Part shown: positions 23,920 to 32,626 of the stretch, one piece after another | Layout: the number at the start of each line of letters is the position of its first letter | How positions within the stretch are numbered: position 1 is the stretch's first letter | Assembly (NCBI GenBank): GCA_018262195.1 | Contig: JAGTRS010000023.1 | Coordinates: 1-60,080, forward strand | From: Pseudomonadota bacterium | Lineage (GTDB): Bacteria; Pseudomonadota; Gammaproteobacteria; Burkholderiales; Rhodocyclaceae | Direction of reading: 5' to 3' | DNA length: 60,080 nucleotides | Position numbers and translations under genes: made by a program | The notes under the pieces: generated by a model | Told to the model about the DNA's origin: nothing | Databases searched by the model: none | What the model saw: the letters and a program-made list of their open reading frames with translations, nothing else

Positions 23920-25322
23920 TCCCCGACGATCTGCCCGACCACCCGGCACGCTGGAACAATTTCCTGCAAAACTGTGGAACCGCAGCGAGTAACTCTCAGC
24001 CGCTTTGGCCCGTCGGACGCCTGACTCGCATTAACGGGTTGGTCATGGAAGCAGCCGGGCTAAAGCTGCCACTCGGCAGCACCTGCAAGATATACCCATC
24101 GAGTGGTGCGCCGATTGAAGCAGAGGTTGTTGGATTTGCCGGCGAAAAACTCTACCTGATGCCATCTGACGATGTGTATGGCCTTGCTCCAGGCTCGAAG
24201 GTGGTCGCTGTCGAATCACCCAATGCATTGCCGAAGGTCGGCGGGCCACCGCCATTCCGGCGCCGCGCCATAGACCGGGCCAAGCAAGGGCCAGTCGGCG
24301 AGGAGTTGTTGGGCCGCGTCCTGGATGGTGTCGGCCGCCCCCTCGACAACAAGGGGCCATTGATCGCAGCCCAGACTCGACCACTGCAAAGCCGACCGGT
24401 TAACCCGATGTCGCGTGCCGCCATCCATCAGCCGCTGGATGTCGGGATCCGCGCCATCAACGCGCTGCTGACCGTCGGCCGAGGCCAGCGCATGGGGCTG
24501 TTTGCCGGCTCCGGCGTCGGCAAGTCGGTGCTGCTGGGCATGATGGCCCGCTACACCGAAGCCGAAGTGATTGTTGTCGGGCTGATTGGCGAGCGCGGTC
24601 GAGAGGTCAAGGAGTTCATCGAACAGATTCTCGGCGACGAAGGCATGCGGCGCTCCGTCGTCGTGGCAGCCCCGGCCGATACCGGCCCCTTGATGCGACT
24701 TCAAGGTGCCGCCTACGCCACAACGATTGCCGAATATTTCCGTGACCAGGGGAAACACGTCCTGCTGATCATGGATTCCCTGACTCGCTACGCCATGGCT
24801 CAACGCGAAATCGCCCTGGCGATTGGCGAACCTCCCGCCACTCGGGGCTATCCGCCATCCGTATTCGCCCGCCTGCCCCAGTTGGTTGAGCGCGCCGGCA
24901 ATGGCCAGGAGGGCGGCGGCTCCATCACGGCTTTCTATACGGTTCTGGCGGAGGGCGACGACCAGCAGGATCCGATTGCCGACTCGGCGCGAGCAATTCT
25001 TGACGGCCACATCGTGCTATCCCGCACCCTTGCCGATGCCGGCCACTACCCGGCCATCGACATCGAGCAATCGATCAGCCGCGCCATGGTCAACCTGATC
25101 GATGCCCCCCATCTGGACCAGATTCGCAAATTCAAGGTCTTGTTCGCACGCTATCAACGATCGCGCGACCTGATCTCCGTCGGCGCCTACGCACCGGGCT
25201 CCGACCCTGTTCTCGACCAGGCGATCAGCCTATACCCGAGAATGGAAAGCTTTCTGCAGCAGCAACTTGTCGAACAGGCTGATTTCCCCAGCAGCCTGGA
25301 AGCCCTCAAGACGCTTTTTTGA
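23904..25322 (+). CDS. fliI: Flagellum-specific ATPase FliI
   Basis: 472 residues, homologous to the F1 ATPase beta subunit. Walker A is in [12 protein letters not shown] (near residue 200), Walker B in [19 protein letters not shown], and the ring-contact segment [19 protein letters not shown] follows. It energises export substrate unfolding and chaperone release at the base of the flagellar type III system. The start overlaps fliH and fliJ follows six bases after its stop. Confidence 0.97.
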   Translation: MADPLIPDDLPDHPARWNNFLQNCGTAASNSQPLWPVGRLTRINGLVMEAAGLKLPLGSTCKIYPSSGAPIEAEVVGFAGEKLYLMPSDDVYGLAPGSKVVAVESPNALPKVGGPPPFRRRAIDRAKQGPVGEELLGRVLDGVGRPLDNKGPLIAAQTRPLQSRPVNPMSRAAIHQPLDVGIRAINALLTVGRGQRMGLFAGSGVGKSVLLGMMARYTEAEVIVVGLIGERGREVKEFIEQILGDEGMRRSVVVAAPADTGPLMRLQGAAYATTIAEYFRDQGKHVLLIMDSLTRYAMAQREIALAIGEPPATRGYPPSVFARLPQLVERAGNGQEGGGSITAFYTVLAEGDDQQDPIADSARAILDGHIVLSRTLADAGHYPAIDIEQSISRAMVNLIDAPHLDQIRKFKVLFARYQRSRDLISVGAYAPGSDPVLDQAISLYPRMESFLQQQLVEQADFPSSLEALKTLF

Positions 25323-25328
25323 TAATCG

Positions 25329-25790
25329 ATGCCCCAGCCCTTCACGCTCCAGCCACTACTTGACCTGATGCAAACCCGCACCGACGAGGCGACGCGCCAA
25401 CTCGGCCAACTGATTGCGGCAGAACAGAACCAGCGTAGCCGCCTGCAGATGCTTGAACAGTATCGCGAGGAATATGCGCAACGTCTTCGCGAGGCGACCC
25501 AGCAGGGCATCACCCGGATGATCCTGCGCAATTACCAGGACTTTCTTGCGCGTATAGATGAAGCAGTCAACCAGCAAAAAATTGCTGTCGAGAACTCCGA
25601 ACGAGGCACGAAGGCAGGAAAAGAAAACTGGCAGGCTCAGAACAAGCAATTAAAAGCCATCGACACGCTTTCACAACGCCACGATGCACGCGAGCGCTAT
25701 CGGGAAAACAAGCAGGACCAAAAACTTCAGGACGAATTTTCTACCCGAAAGTATGGGGTCAGAGAAGACCCTGACAGCCAGGAGCCGTAA
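25329..25790 (+). CDS. fliJ: FliJ export chaperone/stalk protein
   Basis: 153 residues, almost wholly a charged two-helix coiled coil (Gln/Arg/Glu-rich) with FTLQPLLDLMQTRTDEATRQ at the start. FliJ inserts in the FliI hexamer like the F1 gamma stalk and recycles chaperones at FlhA. Position after fliI and length support the name. Its end abuts the sigma-54 promoter of the next operon. Confidence 0.9.
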   Translation: MPQPFTLQPLLDLMQTRTDEATRQLGQLIAAEQNQRSRLQMLEQYREEYAQRLREATQQGITRMILRNYQDFLARIDEAVNQQKIAVENSERGTKAGKENWQAQNKQLKAIDTLSQRHDARERYRENKQDQKLQDEFSTRKYGVREDPDSQEP

Positions 25791-25791
25791 T

Positions 25792-25807
25792 AGGCACGCA
25801 TATTGCT
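25792..25807 (+). promoter_or_regulatory. Sigma-54 promoter of the fliK-fliR operon
   Basis: AGGCACGCATATTGCT differs from the consensus TGGCACG-N4-TTGCT only at its first base and keeps GG-N10-GC. It starts two bases after the fliJ stop and lies 38 bases before the fliK ATG, giving an expected start near 25818. This splits fliFGHIJ from fliKLMNOPQR. Confidence 0.85.
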
Positions 25808-25845
25808 TAAATCTCCCCGATATATCTATCTTTCGAGGTGCAGGC

Positions 25846-26880
25846 ATGAGCGTGAGTGTCATTTCCAACGTAGCGTCCGCCATGGGTCTAGCGACGCCTG
25901 CCGCCGCACCCGAAGGCATTGAAGGCCTGGCGGGCGATTTTGCAGCGCTGCTTTCCGGGCAGACACTGGCCGCAATGATGACTTTGGCGGACTCGGACAC
26001 AGCCAAAAACCTTGCCAATCAAGGTAACTCAAAAGACAGTGGGGTAAAGAGCGAAAAGGCGGCGGACGACAACAGCAATTTGCCCTTCGATCCCGCTGCG
26101 CTTGTGGCGATGATCGGTAATCCTCAACTACAGCCGGCAATCCCCATTACTCCCCAGGCCATAGGCGAAGTGCTGAAGCCATCCCAGGACAAGGATCTCG
26201 CGCTGGCGATCTCGGCACAACTCAGCGGGCAGCCCCGGGAACGCTCAAGCACAGCCCTTACTGAAGCAGCGATAACCCCGGCGGAATACAAGCTCCCCCT
26301 CAATCTTTCCGAGCGAGAAGCGCCTGCAGGCAAGCTGGCGAGCGATGCGGCAAATATTGCCGCATCCTCTGAAACAATCAATTTCAACGCAAGCCTGTCC
26401 GCCGCGCTCCAGCCAAAAGGCTCCTCGTCCGAGCATCAACTCACCGTCAATACTCCGTTGCACGCTGAAGCATGGCCAAAACAGTTTGGAGAGAAGATCG
26501 TCTGGCTGGCCAAGAACGATCAACAAACGGCGCAAATCAATATCAACCCGCCGCAACTGGGGCCGGTTCAGATTACCCTGAACCTCAACGGCGATCACGC
26601 CACTGCGTTGTTTTCGTCGCAGAACGCCGAAGTCCGCCAGGCTATTGAAGCCTCCTTGCCGCAATTGAAAGAAATGCTGTCGGCGGCAGGTATCAGCCTG
26701 GGTGATACCAACGTTGGCGCAAACCTGGCTCAACAAAACCAGAACAATCCTTTCCTGGCGCCAAACAAGAACCAATCGATGCCTGAAAACGCTATACTCC
26801 CGGCGAATGACAATACGCCAAACACTGGCATTGCACAGGTCCTGCACAAGGGCCGTGGGCTGGTAGATTTGTTCGCGTAA
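25846..26880 (+). CDS. fliK: Hook-length control protein FliK
   Basis: 344 residues from the ATG at 25846, which follows an RpoN promoter and a GAGGTG ribosome site; an upstream in-frame extension would begin inside fliJ. The N-terminal two thirds is a low-complexity Ala/Ser-rich ruler; the C-terminal domain (about 210-320) has the conserved core LNINPPQLGPVQITLNL-like and IEASLPQLKEMLSAAGISL. FliK is secreted during hook growth and its C-terminal domain flips FlhB to filament-type export. It is somewhat short for the family. A second FliK-like gene lies at 15160. Confidence 0.9.
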   Translation: MSVSVISNVASAMGLATPAAAPEGIEGLAGDFAALLSGQTLAAMMTLADSDTAKNLANQGNSKDSGVKSEKAADDNSNLPFDPAALVAMIGNPQLQPAIPITPQAIGEVLKPSQDKDLALAISAQLSGQPRERSSTALTEAAITPAEYKLPLNLSEREAPAGKLASDAANIAASSETINFNASLSAALQPKGSSSEHQLTVNTPLHAEAWPKQFGEKIVWLAKNDQQTAQININPPQLGPVQITLNLNGDHATALFSSQNAEVRQAIEASLPQLKEMLSAAGISLGDTNVGANLAQQNQNNPFLAPNKNQSMPENAILPANDNTPNTGIAQVLHKGRGLVDLFA

Positions 26881-26909
26881 TAAACAAGGGATTCCAGACA
26901 GGAGGAAAC

Positions 26910-27473
26910 ATGGCCAAGGATGCCAAACCAGCGGAAGAAGGGGCAGAAGCTCCCAAGAAAAGCAAAAAACTGTTGATCATCATCCTGGCGGTAGTCCTGT
27001 TGCTGGTCCTTGGCGGTGGCGGCGCAGCATTCATGCTGCTCAAGAAGGCTGATCCTGAAGATGGCGATGAAGAAGTCGCCGAGGAGACAACCAAGCACAA
27101 GAAAAAAGACAAGAAGAAAGACGCCCACGCTGCGCCGGTCTTTGTCAATCTTGATCCGTTCACTGTCAATCTGGTTCCGGAAACTGGTGACCAGTATCTG
27201 CAGGTCGCGCTGTCTCTCGAGCTTGAGGACCCCTTGGCAGAACCACCGCTCAAGGCGCAGATGCCGAAGATTCGCAACAATCTCACTTTGCTGCTTTCAT
27301 CCAAGAAAGCTTCAGAACTGTTGCCCAAGGAAGGCAAGGAGCAATTAGCCGAGGCGCTGAAGGACGAGATCAATTCGGTCATCGAACCTCCCAAGAAAAA
27401 CAAGAAGGGCGAAGTCGTCGCGCCGGAAGGCCCCGTCAAATCTGTCCTCTTCACTTCCTTCATCATCCAGTAA
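26910..27473 (+). CDS. fliL: Flagellar basal body-associated protein FliL
   Basis: 187 residues. A Lys-rich cytoplasmic start, one membrane segment (about 22-43, LLIIILAVVLLLVLGGGGAAF), an acidic then basic linker, and a periplasmic FliL domain (FVNLDPFTVNLVPETGDQYLQVALSLE). FliL rings surround stator units and support torque under load. The periplasmic domain carries an insert PPKKNKKGEVVAPEGP near its end. Seven bases separate it from fliM. Confidence 0.95.
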   Translation: MAKDAKPAEEGAEAPKKSKKLLIIILAVVLLLVLGGGGAAFMLLKKADPEDGDEEVAEETTKHKKKDKKKDAHAAPVFVNLDPFTVNLVPETGDQYLQVALSLELEDPLAEPPLKAQMPKIRNNLTLLLSSKKASELLPKEGKEQLAEALKDEINSVIEPPKKNKKGEVVAPEGPVKSVLFTSFIIQ

Positions 27474-27479
27474 GGAGCC

Positions 27480-28496
27480 ATGGCAGGCGACTTTCTCTCC
27501 CAGGACGAGGTAGATGCCCTACTCAAGGGCGTTACCGGCGAAACTGACGAACCCGAAGAGAGTGAGGGCGAAGGGGGTGGCGTTCGCTCCTACAATATCG
27601 GCACTCAGGAGCGGATTGTCCGTGGCCGAATGCCGACGCTGGAGTTGGTTAACGAGCGCTTCGCGCGCTACCTGCGGATTGGCCTCTTCAACTACATGCA
27701 TCGTAATGCCGAGATTTCGGTCGGCCCGATCCGTGTCCAGAAATACAGCGAGTTCATTCGCAACCTGGTGGTTCCGACCAACCTGAACCTGGTCATTGCC
27801 AAGCCCCTGCGGGGTACGGCGTTGTTCGTCTTCGACCCGAATCTGGTCTTCCTGGTCGTGGACAACATGTTTGGCGGCGATGGCCGCTTCCACACCCGTG
27901 TCGAAGGTCGTGACTTCACCGCTACCGAGCAACGAATTATCCAGGGCTTGCTCAATGTCGTTTTCAACGAATACAGCAAGTCCTGGAAACCGGTCTACGA
28001 CATCAACTTCGAATACATCCGGTCGGAGATGAATTCCCAGTTCGCCAATATCGCCACCCCGTCGGAAATCGTTGTCTCGACGACTTTTACGCTGGAGTTT
28101 GGTGGCGCAACGGCGGACATGCATATCTGCTTCCCTTACTCCATGCTTGAGCCGATCCGTGATCTGCTCTACAGCACAATGCAGAGCGACCAGCTGTCGT
28201 CGGACAAACGCTGGATAGGCACCTTGCGCAAGCAGCTGCAGGGCGCCGAAGTGGAAATCGTGGCACAACTTGGCTCAGGCAGTATTACGCTTGGTCAGAT
28301 ACTGAAGCTGAAGGTGGGCGATGTCATTCCCCTTCATATCCCGGAAAAGATTGAAGCCTTGGTCGACAGCGTCCCGCTGATGGAATGCACCTACGGACAA
28401 CAAAGCGGCCAATATGCACTGAAGGTCGAGCGATTCATAGCCTCCTCGCCCGAAGCACCGCACGCCGAGCCGGCAACAGGAGAAAAAAATGGCTGA
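27480..28496 (+). CDS. fliM: Motor switch protein FliM
   Basis: 338 residues. The N-terminal CheY-P docking peptide LSQDEVDALLKG is present, followed by the middle CheC-like domain (RMPTLELVNERFARYLR onwards) and a C-terminal FliN-like domain (about 255-325). FliM forms the C-ring wall and sets rotation direction on binding CheY-P. Length is normal. Overlaps fliN by eight bases. Confidence 0.97.
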   Translation: MAGDFLSQDEVDALLKGVTGETDEPEESEGEGGGVRSYNIGTQERIVRGRMPTLELVNERFARYLRIGLFNYMHRNAEISVGPIRVQKYSEFIRNLVVPTNLNLVIAKPLRGTALFVFDPNLVFLVVDNMFGGDGRFHTRVEGRDFTATEQRIIQGLLNVVFNEYSKSWKPVYDINFEYIRSEMNSQFANIATPSEIVVSTTFTLEFGGATADMHICFPYSMLEPIRDLLYSTMQSDQLSSDKRWIGTLRKQLQGAEVEIVAQLGSGSITLGQILKLKVGDVIPLHIPEKIEALVDSVPLMECTYGQQSGQYALKVERFIASSPEAPHAEPATGEKNG

Positions 28497-28932
28497 CGAA
28501 ATGGAAAACATCGAGAGCACCGCGACGGAAGACGACGGCCAGATCAGCGAAGACGATTGGGCCGCCGCGATGTCTGAGCAGGCCATTACCGAGGCACCTG
28601 CCGCACAGGCTGCACAGCCAGCAGACATCTTCCCGTCGTTTGGCGGCAACTCCGGCAATGCCGGCATGATGAACGAACTCGACATGATTCTGGACATTCC
28701 AGTCCAGATCACCGTTGAGCTCGGTCGAACCAAGATCACCATCAAGAACCTGCTCCAGCTCGCCCACGGCTCGGTTGTTGAACTGGACGCCATGGCTGGC
28801 GAGCCGATGGATGTGATGGTCAATGGCACGCTGATCGCCCAAGGCGAGGTCGTGGTGGTTAACGACAAGTTCGGCATCCGCCTGACCGACATCATCACGC
28901 CCTCCGAACGGATGCGGAAGCTCAATCGCTGA
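28489..28932 (+). CDS. fliN: Motor switch protein FliN
   Basis: 147 residues. The C-terminal 80 residues are the SpoA domain (LDIPVQITVELGRTKITIKNLLQL, then MVNGTLIAQGEVVVVNDKFGIRLTDI). An acidic N-terminal extension of about 55 residues contains DDWAAAMSEQ, the type of segment that in polar flagellates aids C-ring/FliH contact. FliN forms the bottom of the C-ring and docks FliH. Confidence 0.96.
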   Translation: MADEMENIESTATEDDGQISEDDWAAAMSEQAITEAPAAQAAQPADIFPSFGGNSGNAGMMNELDMILDIPVQITVELGRTKITIKNLLQLAHGSVVELDAMAGEPMDVMVNGTLIAQGEVVVVNDKFGIRLTDIITPSERMRKLNR

Positions 28933-28985
28933 ACGCGCTGCCAAGTTTCGATTAAGATAGCGGACTACTATCTCCGCATACGGGC

Positions 28986-29396
28986 TTGGCTTTGTTACGC
29001 ACCCTCCTCCTGCTCATCCCTTTCGCCGCACATGCCGGAGATACCGCCGCCGTCGGTGTTTCGACAGGTACGTATGTCCAGGCCGGACTCGCCTTGGCGT
29101 TGATTGTCGGCCTTTTAGCCGCAACCGCCTGGCTGGCCCGCAAAGTCTCCGGCGGCAAGGGATTTGGCCAAGGCGGAATGAAGGTTGTGGGCGGCGTAGC
29201 ACTCGGCCCCCGCGAGAGAATCGTTCTGCTGGAAGTCGGCAACGACTGGCTCGTGATCGGGATCGTGCCCGGCCAGATCCGCACGCTGCACCGGATGGAA
29301 AAAGGCACACTTCCGGAAAATGCGTTGCCAGCCTCTGCAGACAAACCTTTTGCCCAATGGTTGAATGGCATTGCCAACCGCCAAAGCCATGAATAA
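28986..29396 (+). CDS. fliO: Flagellar export protein FliO
   Basis: 136 residues. A hydrophobic start that may be a cleaved signal (LLRTLLLLIPFAAHAGDT), one membrane segment (about 30-50) and a cytoplasmic FliO domain with VVGGVALGPRERIVLLEVGNDWLVIGI. FliO helps assemble the FliP ring of the export gate. The only start giving this N-terminus is TTG (28986, or another TTG six bases later), and no strong ribosome site is seen. It overlaps fliP by eight bases. Confidence 0.88.
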   Translation: MALLRTLLLLIPFAAHAGDTAAVGVSTGTYVQAGLALALIVGLLAATAWLARKVSGGKGFGQGGMKVVGGVALGPRERIVLLEVGNDWLVIGIVPGQIRTLHRMEKGTLPENALPASADKPFAQWLNGIANRQSHE

Positions 29397-30135
29397 ATAC
29401 CTCGCACTGGCGCTGACCTTGCTGCTTCCGGCAGGACTGGCTTTCGCGCAGACGGCAGGCGGACTGCCTGCTGTGACCAGCACCCCGGCGGCGGGTGGCG
29501 GTACGACATATTCGCTGACGATCCAGACACTGCTGCTGATGACGGCGTTGACCTTCATTCCGGCCATCGTGCTGATGATGACAGGCTTTACCCGAATCGT
29601 CATCGTTCTGTCCCTGCTGCGTCATGCGCTAGGTACCCAGACCGCACCGCCGAATCAGGTCGTGGTCGGACTCGCGCTGTTCTTAACATTTTTTGTGATG
29701 AGCCCTGTGCTTGAAAAGGTCTACACGGACGCCTACGTCCCGTTATCGGAAAACAAGATAAATATCATGCAAGCAGCCGACCGCGCGGCCATTCCGATGC
29801 GTGGTTTCATGCTCAAGCAGACGCGGGAATCCGATCTGGCCCTGTTTGCCGGCATCGCAAAAATCGACAAGATCGAAAGACCGGAAGACACCCCGCTGCG
29901 AATTCTGGTCCCGGCCTTTGTGATCAGCGAATTGAAGACTGCTTTCCAGATTGGCTTCATCCTGTTCATTCCCTTTCTGGTCATCGACATGGTCGTCGCC
30001 AGCCTGTTGATGTCGATGGGCATGATGATGATGTCTCCGGTCATGGTCGCCTTGCCCTTCAAGCTGATGTTGTTTGTTCTGGTCGATGGCTGGCATCTGG
30101 TCATCGGCTCACTGGTCCAGAGTTTCTCGCCATGA
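29389..30135 (+). CDS. fliP: Export gate protein FliP
   Basis: 248 residues. N-terminal signal peptide (MNKYLALALTLLLPAGLAFA), then the conserved FliP membrane core with SLLRHALGTQTAPPNQV and the periplasmic loop RESDLALF. Five FliP subunits with FliQ and FliR form the secretion pore. The ATG at 29389 is preferred to an upstream one because it starts the signal peptide directly. ATGA overlap with fliQ. Confidence 0.96.
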   Translation: MNKYLALALTLLLPAGLAFAQTAGGLPAVTSTPAAGGGTTYSLTIQTLLLMTALTFIPAIVLMMTGFTRIVIVLSLLRHALGTQTAPPNQVVVGLALFLTFFVMSPVLEKVYTDAYVPLSENKINIMQAADRAAIPMRGFMLKQTRESDLALFAGIAKIDKIERPEDTPLRILVPAFVISELKTAFQIGFILFIPFLVIDMVVASLLMSMGMMMMSPVMVALPFKLMLFVLVDGWHLVIGSLVQSFSP

Positions 30136-30401
30136 CACCCGGAACAGTCATGGAAATTGGCCGACAGGCCATCGAGGTCACCCTGCTGATCTCAGCCCCC
30201 ATGCTGATCACGGCGCTCGTCGTCGGGCTGATCATCAGCATTTTCCAGGCGGCAACCCAACTGAACGAATCCACATTGCAATTTGTACCCAAACTGGTGG
30301 CCATGTTTGTGGTGCTGTTGCTCATGGGCCCATGGATGATCCAGTACCTCGTCGACTACATCCAGCGCTTGTTTGGCAGCATTCCACAATTGATCGGCTA
30401 G
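30132..30401 (+). CDS. fliQ: Export gate protein FliQ
   Basis: 89 residues, two membrane helices, with the family pattern LLISAPMLITALVVGLIISIFQAATQ split over the first helix and loop, and ESTLQFVPKL before the second. Four copies join FliP5-FliR1 in the export gate. Its ATG overlaps the fliP stop; fliR begins two bases after its stop. Confidence 0.96.
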   Translation: MTPGTVMEIGRQAIEVTLLISAPMLITALVVGLIISIFQAATQLNESTLQFVPKLVAMFVVLLLMGPWMIQYLVDYIQRLFGSIPQLIG

Positions 30402-30402
30402 C

Positions 30403-31185
30403 ATGATCAGCATCGGATCAGCCCAGATCGATGCCTGGATTGTCGCCTTTGTCTTTCCTCTGGCCCGCATTTTGGGATTCATCGCCACTGCGCCGCTGTG
30501 GGGTACCGCCGGCATTCCTAGGCGAACTCGCCTGATACTGGCGATCTCCATCGCGGTAGCCGTCACGCCCACCCTGCCGCCTATGCCTAGTGTTCAACCA
30601 GCCTCCTTGGCCGGTCTGTGGATACTGGCGCAACAAATGCTGATCGGGATTGGCATGGGATTCGCGGCCAAAATCGTGTTTACCGCCTTTGATATGGCCG
30701 GCGAATTTATCGGTTTCCAGATGGGCCTCGGGTTTGCCACCTTCTACGATCCAATGAGCTCGTCGCAGACACCAGTGATTACCGAGTTCATCAATCTGAT
30801 TGCCCTGCTCCTGTTTCTTTCGATGAACGGGCACCTGCTTTATCTGGCAACGCTGGCTCAGAGTTTTTCTGCCATCCCGGTCAGTGCCACGCCGCTCGGC
30901 GCTTCGTCCTGGCTGAATCTGGCCGAACTGGGAAGCAAGATTTTTTCCGCAGGGCTACTACTTTCCCTGCCGATCATCGTGGCGCTAATGATCACCAATG
31001 TGGCCTTGGCAGTTCTGACGCGGGCGGCGCCGCAGTTGAATCTGTTTGCCCTGGGTTTCCCGCTGACCTTGATGGGCGGCTTCGTAGCGCTGGCTATCAG
31101 CCTGAACTACCTCGCCTCCCCGCTGCAAAGCATTTTTGAATTCGGGTTGAGTGCCATGCTTGGCTTTGCCACTCCTCAGAACTAA
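30403..31185 (+). CDS. fliR: Export gate protein FliR
   Basis: 260 residues with several membrane segments; conserved family segments include PLWGTAGIPRRTRLILAI and GFQMGLGFATFYDP. One FliR closes the FliPQR gate. Last gene of the fliK-fliR operon. It ends only eight bases before the stop of the convergent lipoprotein gene, with no terminator visible between them. Confidence 0.95.
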   Translation: MISIGSAQIDAWIVAFVFPLARILGFIATAPLWGTAGIPRRTRLILAISIAVAVTPTLPPMPSVQPASLAGLWILAQQMLIGIGMGFAAKIVFTAFDMAGEFIGFQMGLGFATFYDPMSSSQTPVITEFINLIALLLFLSMNGHLLYLATLAQSFSAIPVSATPLGASSWLNLAELGSKIFSAGLLLSLPIIVALMITNVALAVLTRAAPQLNLFALGFPLTLMGGFVALAISLNYLASPLQSIFEFGLSAMLGFATPQN

Positions 31186-31193
31186 CGCTGCCG

Positions 31194-31655
31194 CTAGTTC
31201 TGGAGAAAGGAATCAGCCTGCTGGCGCTGGACCAACCGGATCGTCCCCTCAGCCACTCGCCGCGCTCCGATGGTCTGGGAGTCAATCCCTTCCGTATATT
31301 CAACGATCTGATAGCCACCAAAGCCCTGCTCGTACTGCAGTTGGGAAGCACGGCGCTTGAGAATCTGGATCGACTCTCCAGCCCCCCCGGTGTGGTAGCG
31401 CTTCATCTTCATCGAAAAACGGAAGGTGTCCTCATTCAGCCGCGCCTCTTCGATCTCCCAGTTGGGAGCAAGCGGGTCATAGTAGAGATAGATTGCCGCG
31501 CCAAGCATCAGCGTTGAAAGCGATACAGAAGTACCGGCGGTAAGCTGAATCGCCTTGTTCGGAATCAGCGGGCTGGCGCTACTACCTGAGCCCCCAGTGC
31601 TGGAGCAACCGACCAAAGCGACAACCACTGCCCCAAGAATGAGTTTTTCTTTCAT
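31194..31655 (-). CDS. Uncharacterised lipoprotein co-transcribed with flgKL
   Basis: 153 residues. A type II signal peptide with lipobox VVALVGCSS (cysteine near residue 17) is followed by a Gly/Ser-rich linker, a second hydrophobic stretch (about 38-60, SVSLSTLMLGAAIYLYYDP) and a soluble 90-residue domain with RLNEDTFRFSMKMKRYHTGG and YEQGFGGYQIVEYTEGI. I do not recognise the family. Its start overlaps the flgL stop (ATGA), so it is probably the last gene of the flgK-flgL operon under the sigma-28 promoter at 34646, which suggests a late flagellar or envelope role. Confidence 0.75.
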   Translation of the reverse strand: MKEKLILGAVVVALVGCSSTGGSGSSASPLIPNKAIQLTAGTSVSLSTLMLGAAIYLYYDPLAPNWEIEEARLNEDTFRFSMKMKRYHTGGAGESIQILKRRASQLQYEQGFGGYQIVEYTEGIDSQTIGARRVAEGTIRLVQRQQADSFLQN

Positions 31656-32611
31656 AGGATATTGAAGAGGCTCAATTGGCTGGTTTGCTTGAACGACAAC
31701 TGGGCAGCCTCGAGCTGCATCTGATAGTTCGAAAAGCGCGAAATCGCTTCCGTGTAATCGAGATCCTGCAGCTGCGAGAGACGTGTGTCGTATTGATAGC
31801 CAACATCCTCGCCCATCGAAGTCATGCTATCGAGCGAATTCAGCCTGGCACCAACGGATCCGCGAACATTGGCAAAATGCGTCACCACATCACTCAAATC
31901 GCCCAAGGCCTGCGTATAAGCGGCTACCGTGTAGGGAACGCCGCTTGCCGGATTAAGGATATCAATCATGTTCTGCAAGCTATCGAAAAGGCTGCGCCCT
32001 TTGACGTTGCCGGAGGCATCCTTGACCTGCATGAAGACGTCGAGGCCATTTTCGCTGACCTCCATCTCGTTCGAAGACGTCACCTGCAATGACTGCTGGC
32101 CGGCATCTCCGTTATAAGTGACATAGGTGCCAGCCCCCAGCGCATAGGGCTGAGTGGCACCAGTATTCAATTCAAACGGTTTCGTCGTCGACTGAAAGCC
32201 GGCAAAGATATACAAGCCTGTGCCATCTTGCGTATTCGCCAGCCCCAGCAAACTCTGCATGCGACTCGCCAGCTCCGTCGCGATCATGCCGCGATTGGAG
32301 GCGCTGTATGTCGTGTTTCCAGCCAGGGAAGCTTTTTCAAAGGCGCTAGTCAATTCGTCGCCCATGTTTGCCAATACATCTTCCAGATAATTCAAACGTG
32401 TTTTCGCGTCCGCCTGATTATCAAGAAACTGCTTGTTGACGCCTTTGGACTGGCTGACCTTGAGCGCTTCCGAAGCGCCAATCGGGTCATCCGCCGGCGT
32501 AAGAATCCGTTTCCCCGTCGACAACTGCTGCTGGACCTTGTACAGATCGAACTGGCGCGCCTGAATTCCATTCGTGCCGTTATTGAAAATCATCGAGGTA
32601 CTAATGCGCAT
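31652..32611 (-). CDS. flgL: Hook-filament junction protein FlgL (HAP3)
   Basis: 319 residues. Flagellin-like N-terminus (MRISTSMIFNNGTNGI, then LSTGKRILTPADDPIGA) and C-terminus (RLSQLQDLDYTEAISRFSNYQMQLEAAQLSF). FlgL forms the junction layer between FlgK and the filament. It follows flgK by 15 bases and overlaps the lipoprotein gene. Confidence 0.96.
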   Translation of the reverse strand: MRISTSMIFNNGTNGIQARQFDLYKVQQQLSTGKRILTPADDPIGASEALKVSQSKGVNKQFLDNQADAKTRLNYLEDVLANMGDELTSAFEKASLAGNTTYSASNRGMIATELASRMQSLLGLANTQDGTGLYIFAGFQSTTKPFELNTGATQPYALGAGTYVTYNGDAGQQSLQVTSSNEMEVSENGLDVFMQVKDASGNVKGRSLFDSLQNMIDILNPASGVPYTVAAYTQALGDLSDVVTHFANVRGSVGARLNSLDSMTSMGEDVGYQYDTRLSQLQDLDYTEAISRFSNYQMQLEAAQLSFKQTSQLSLFNIL

Positions 32612-32626
32612 GATCCGGACCTCTTA

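Noticed and set aside
25754..25775. Inverted repeats GGGTC/GACCC and GTCAG/CTGAC at the end of fliJ as an enhancer site
   Set aside because: Short arms within coding sequence and unlike the repeat near flgB; no support for a shared operator.
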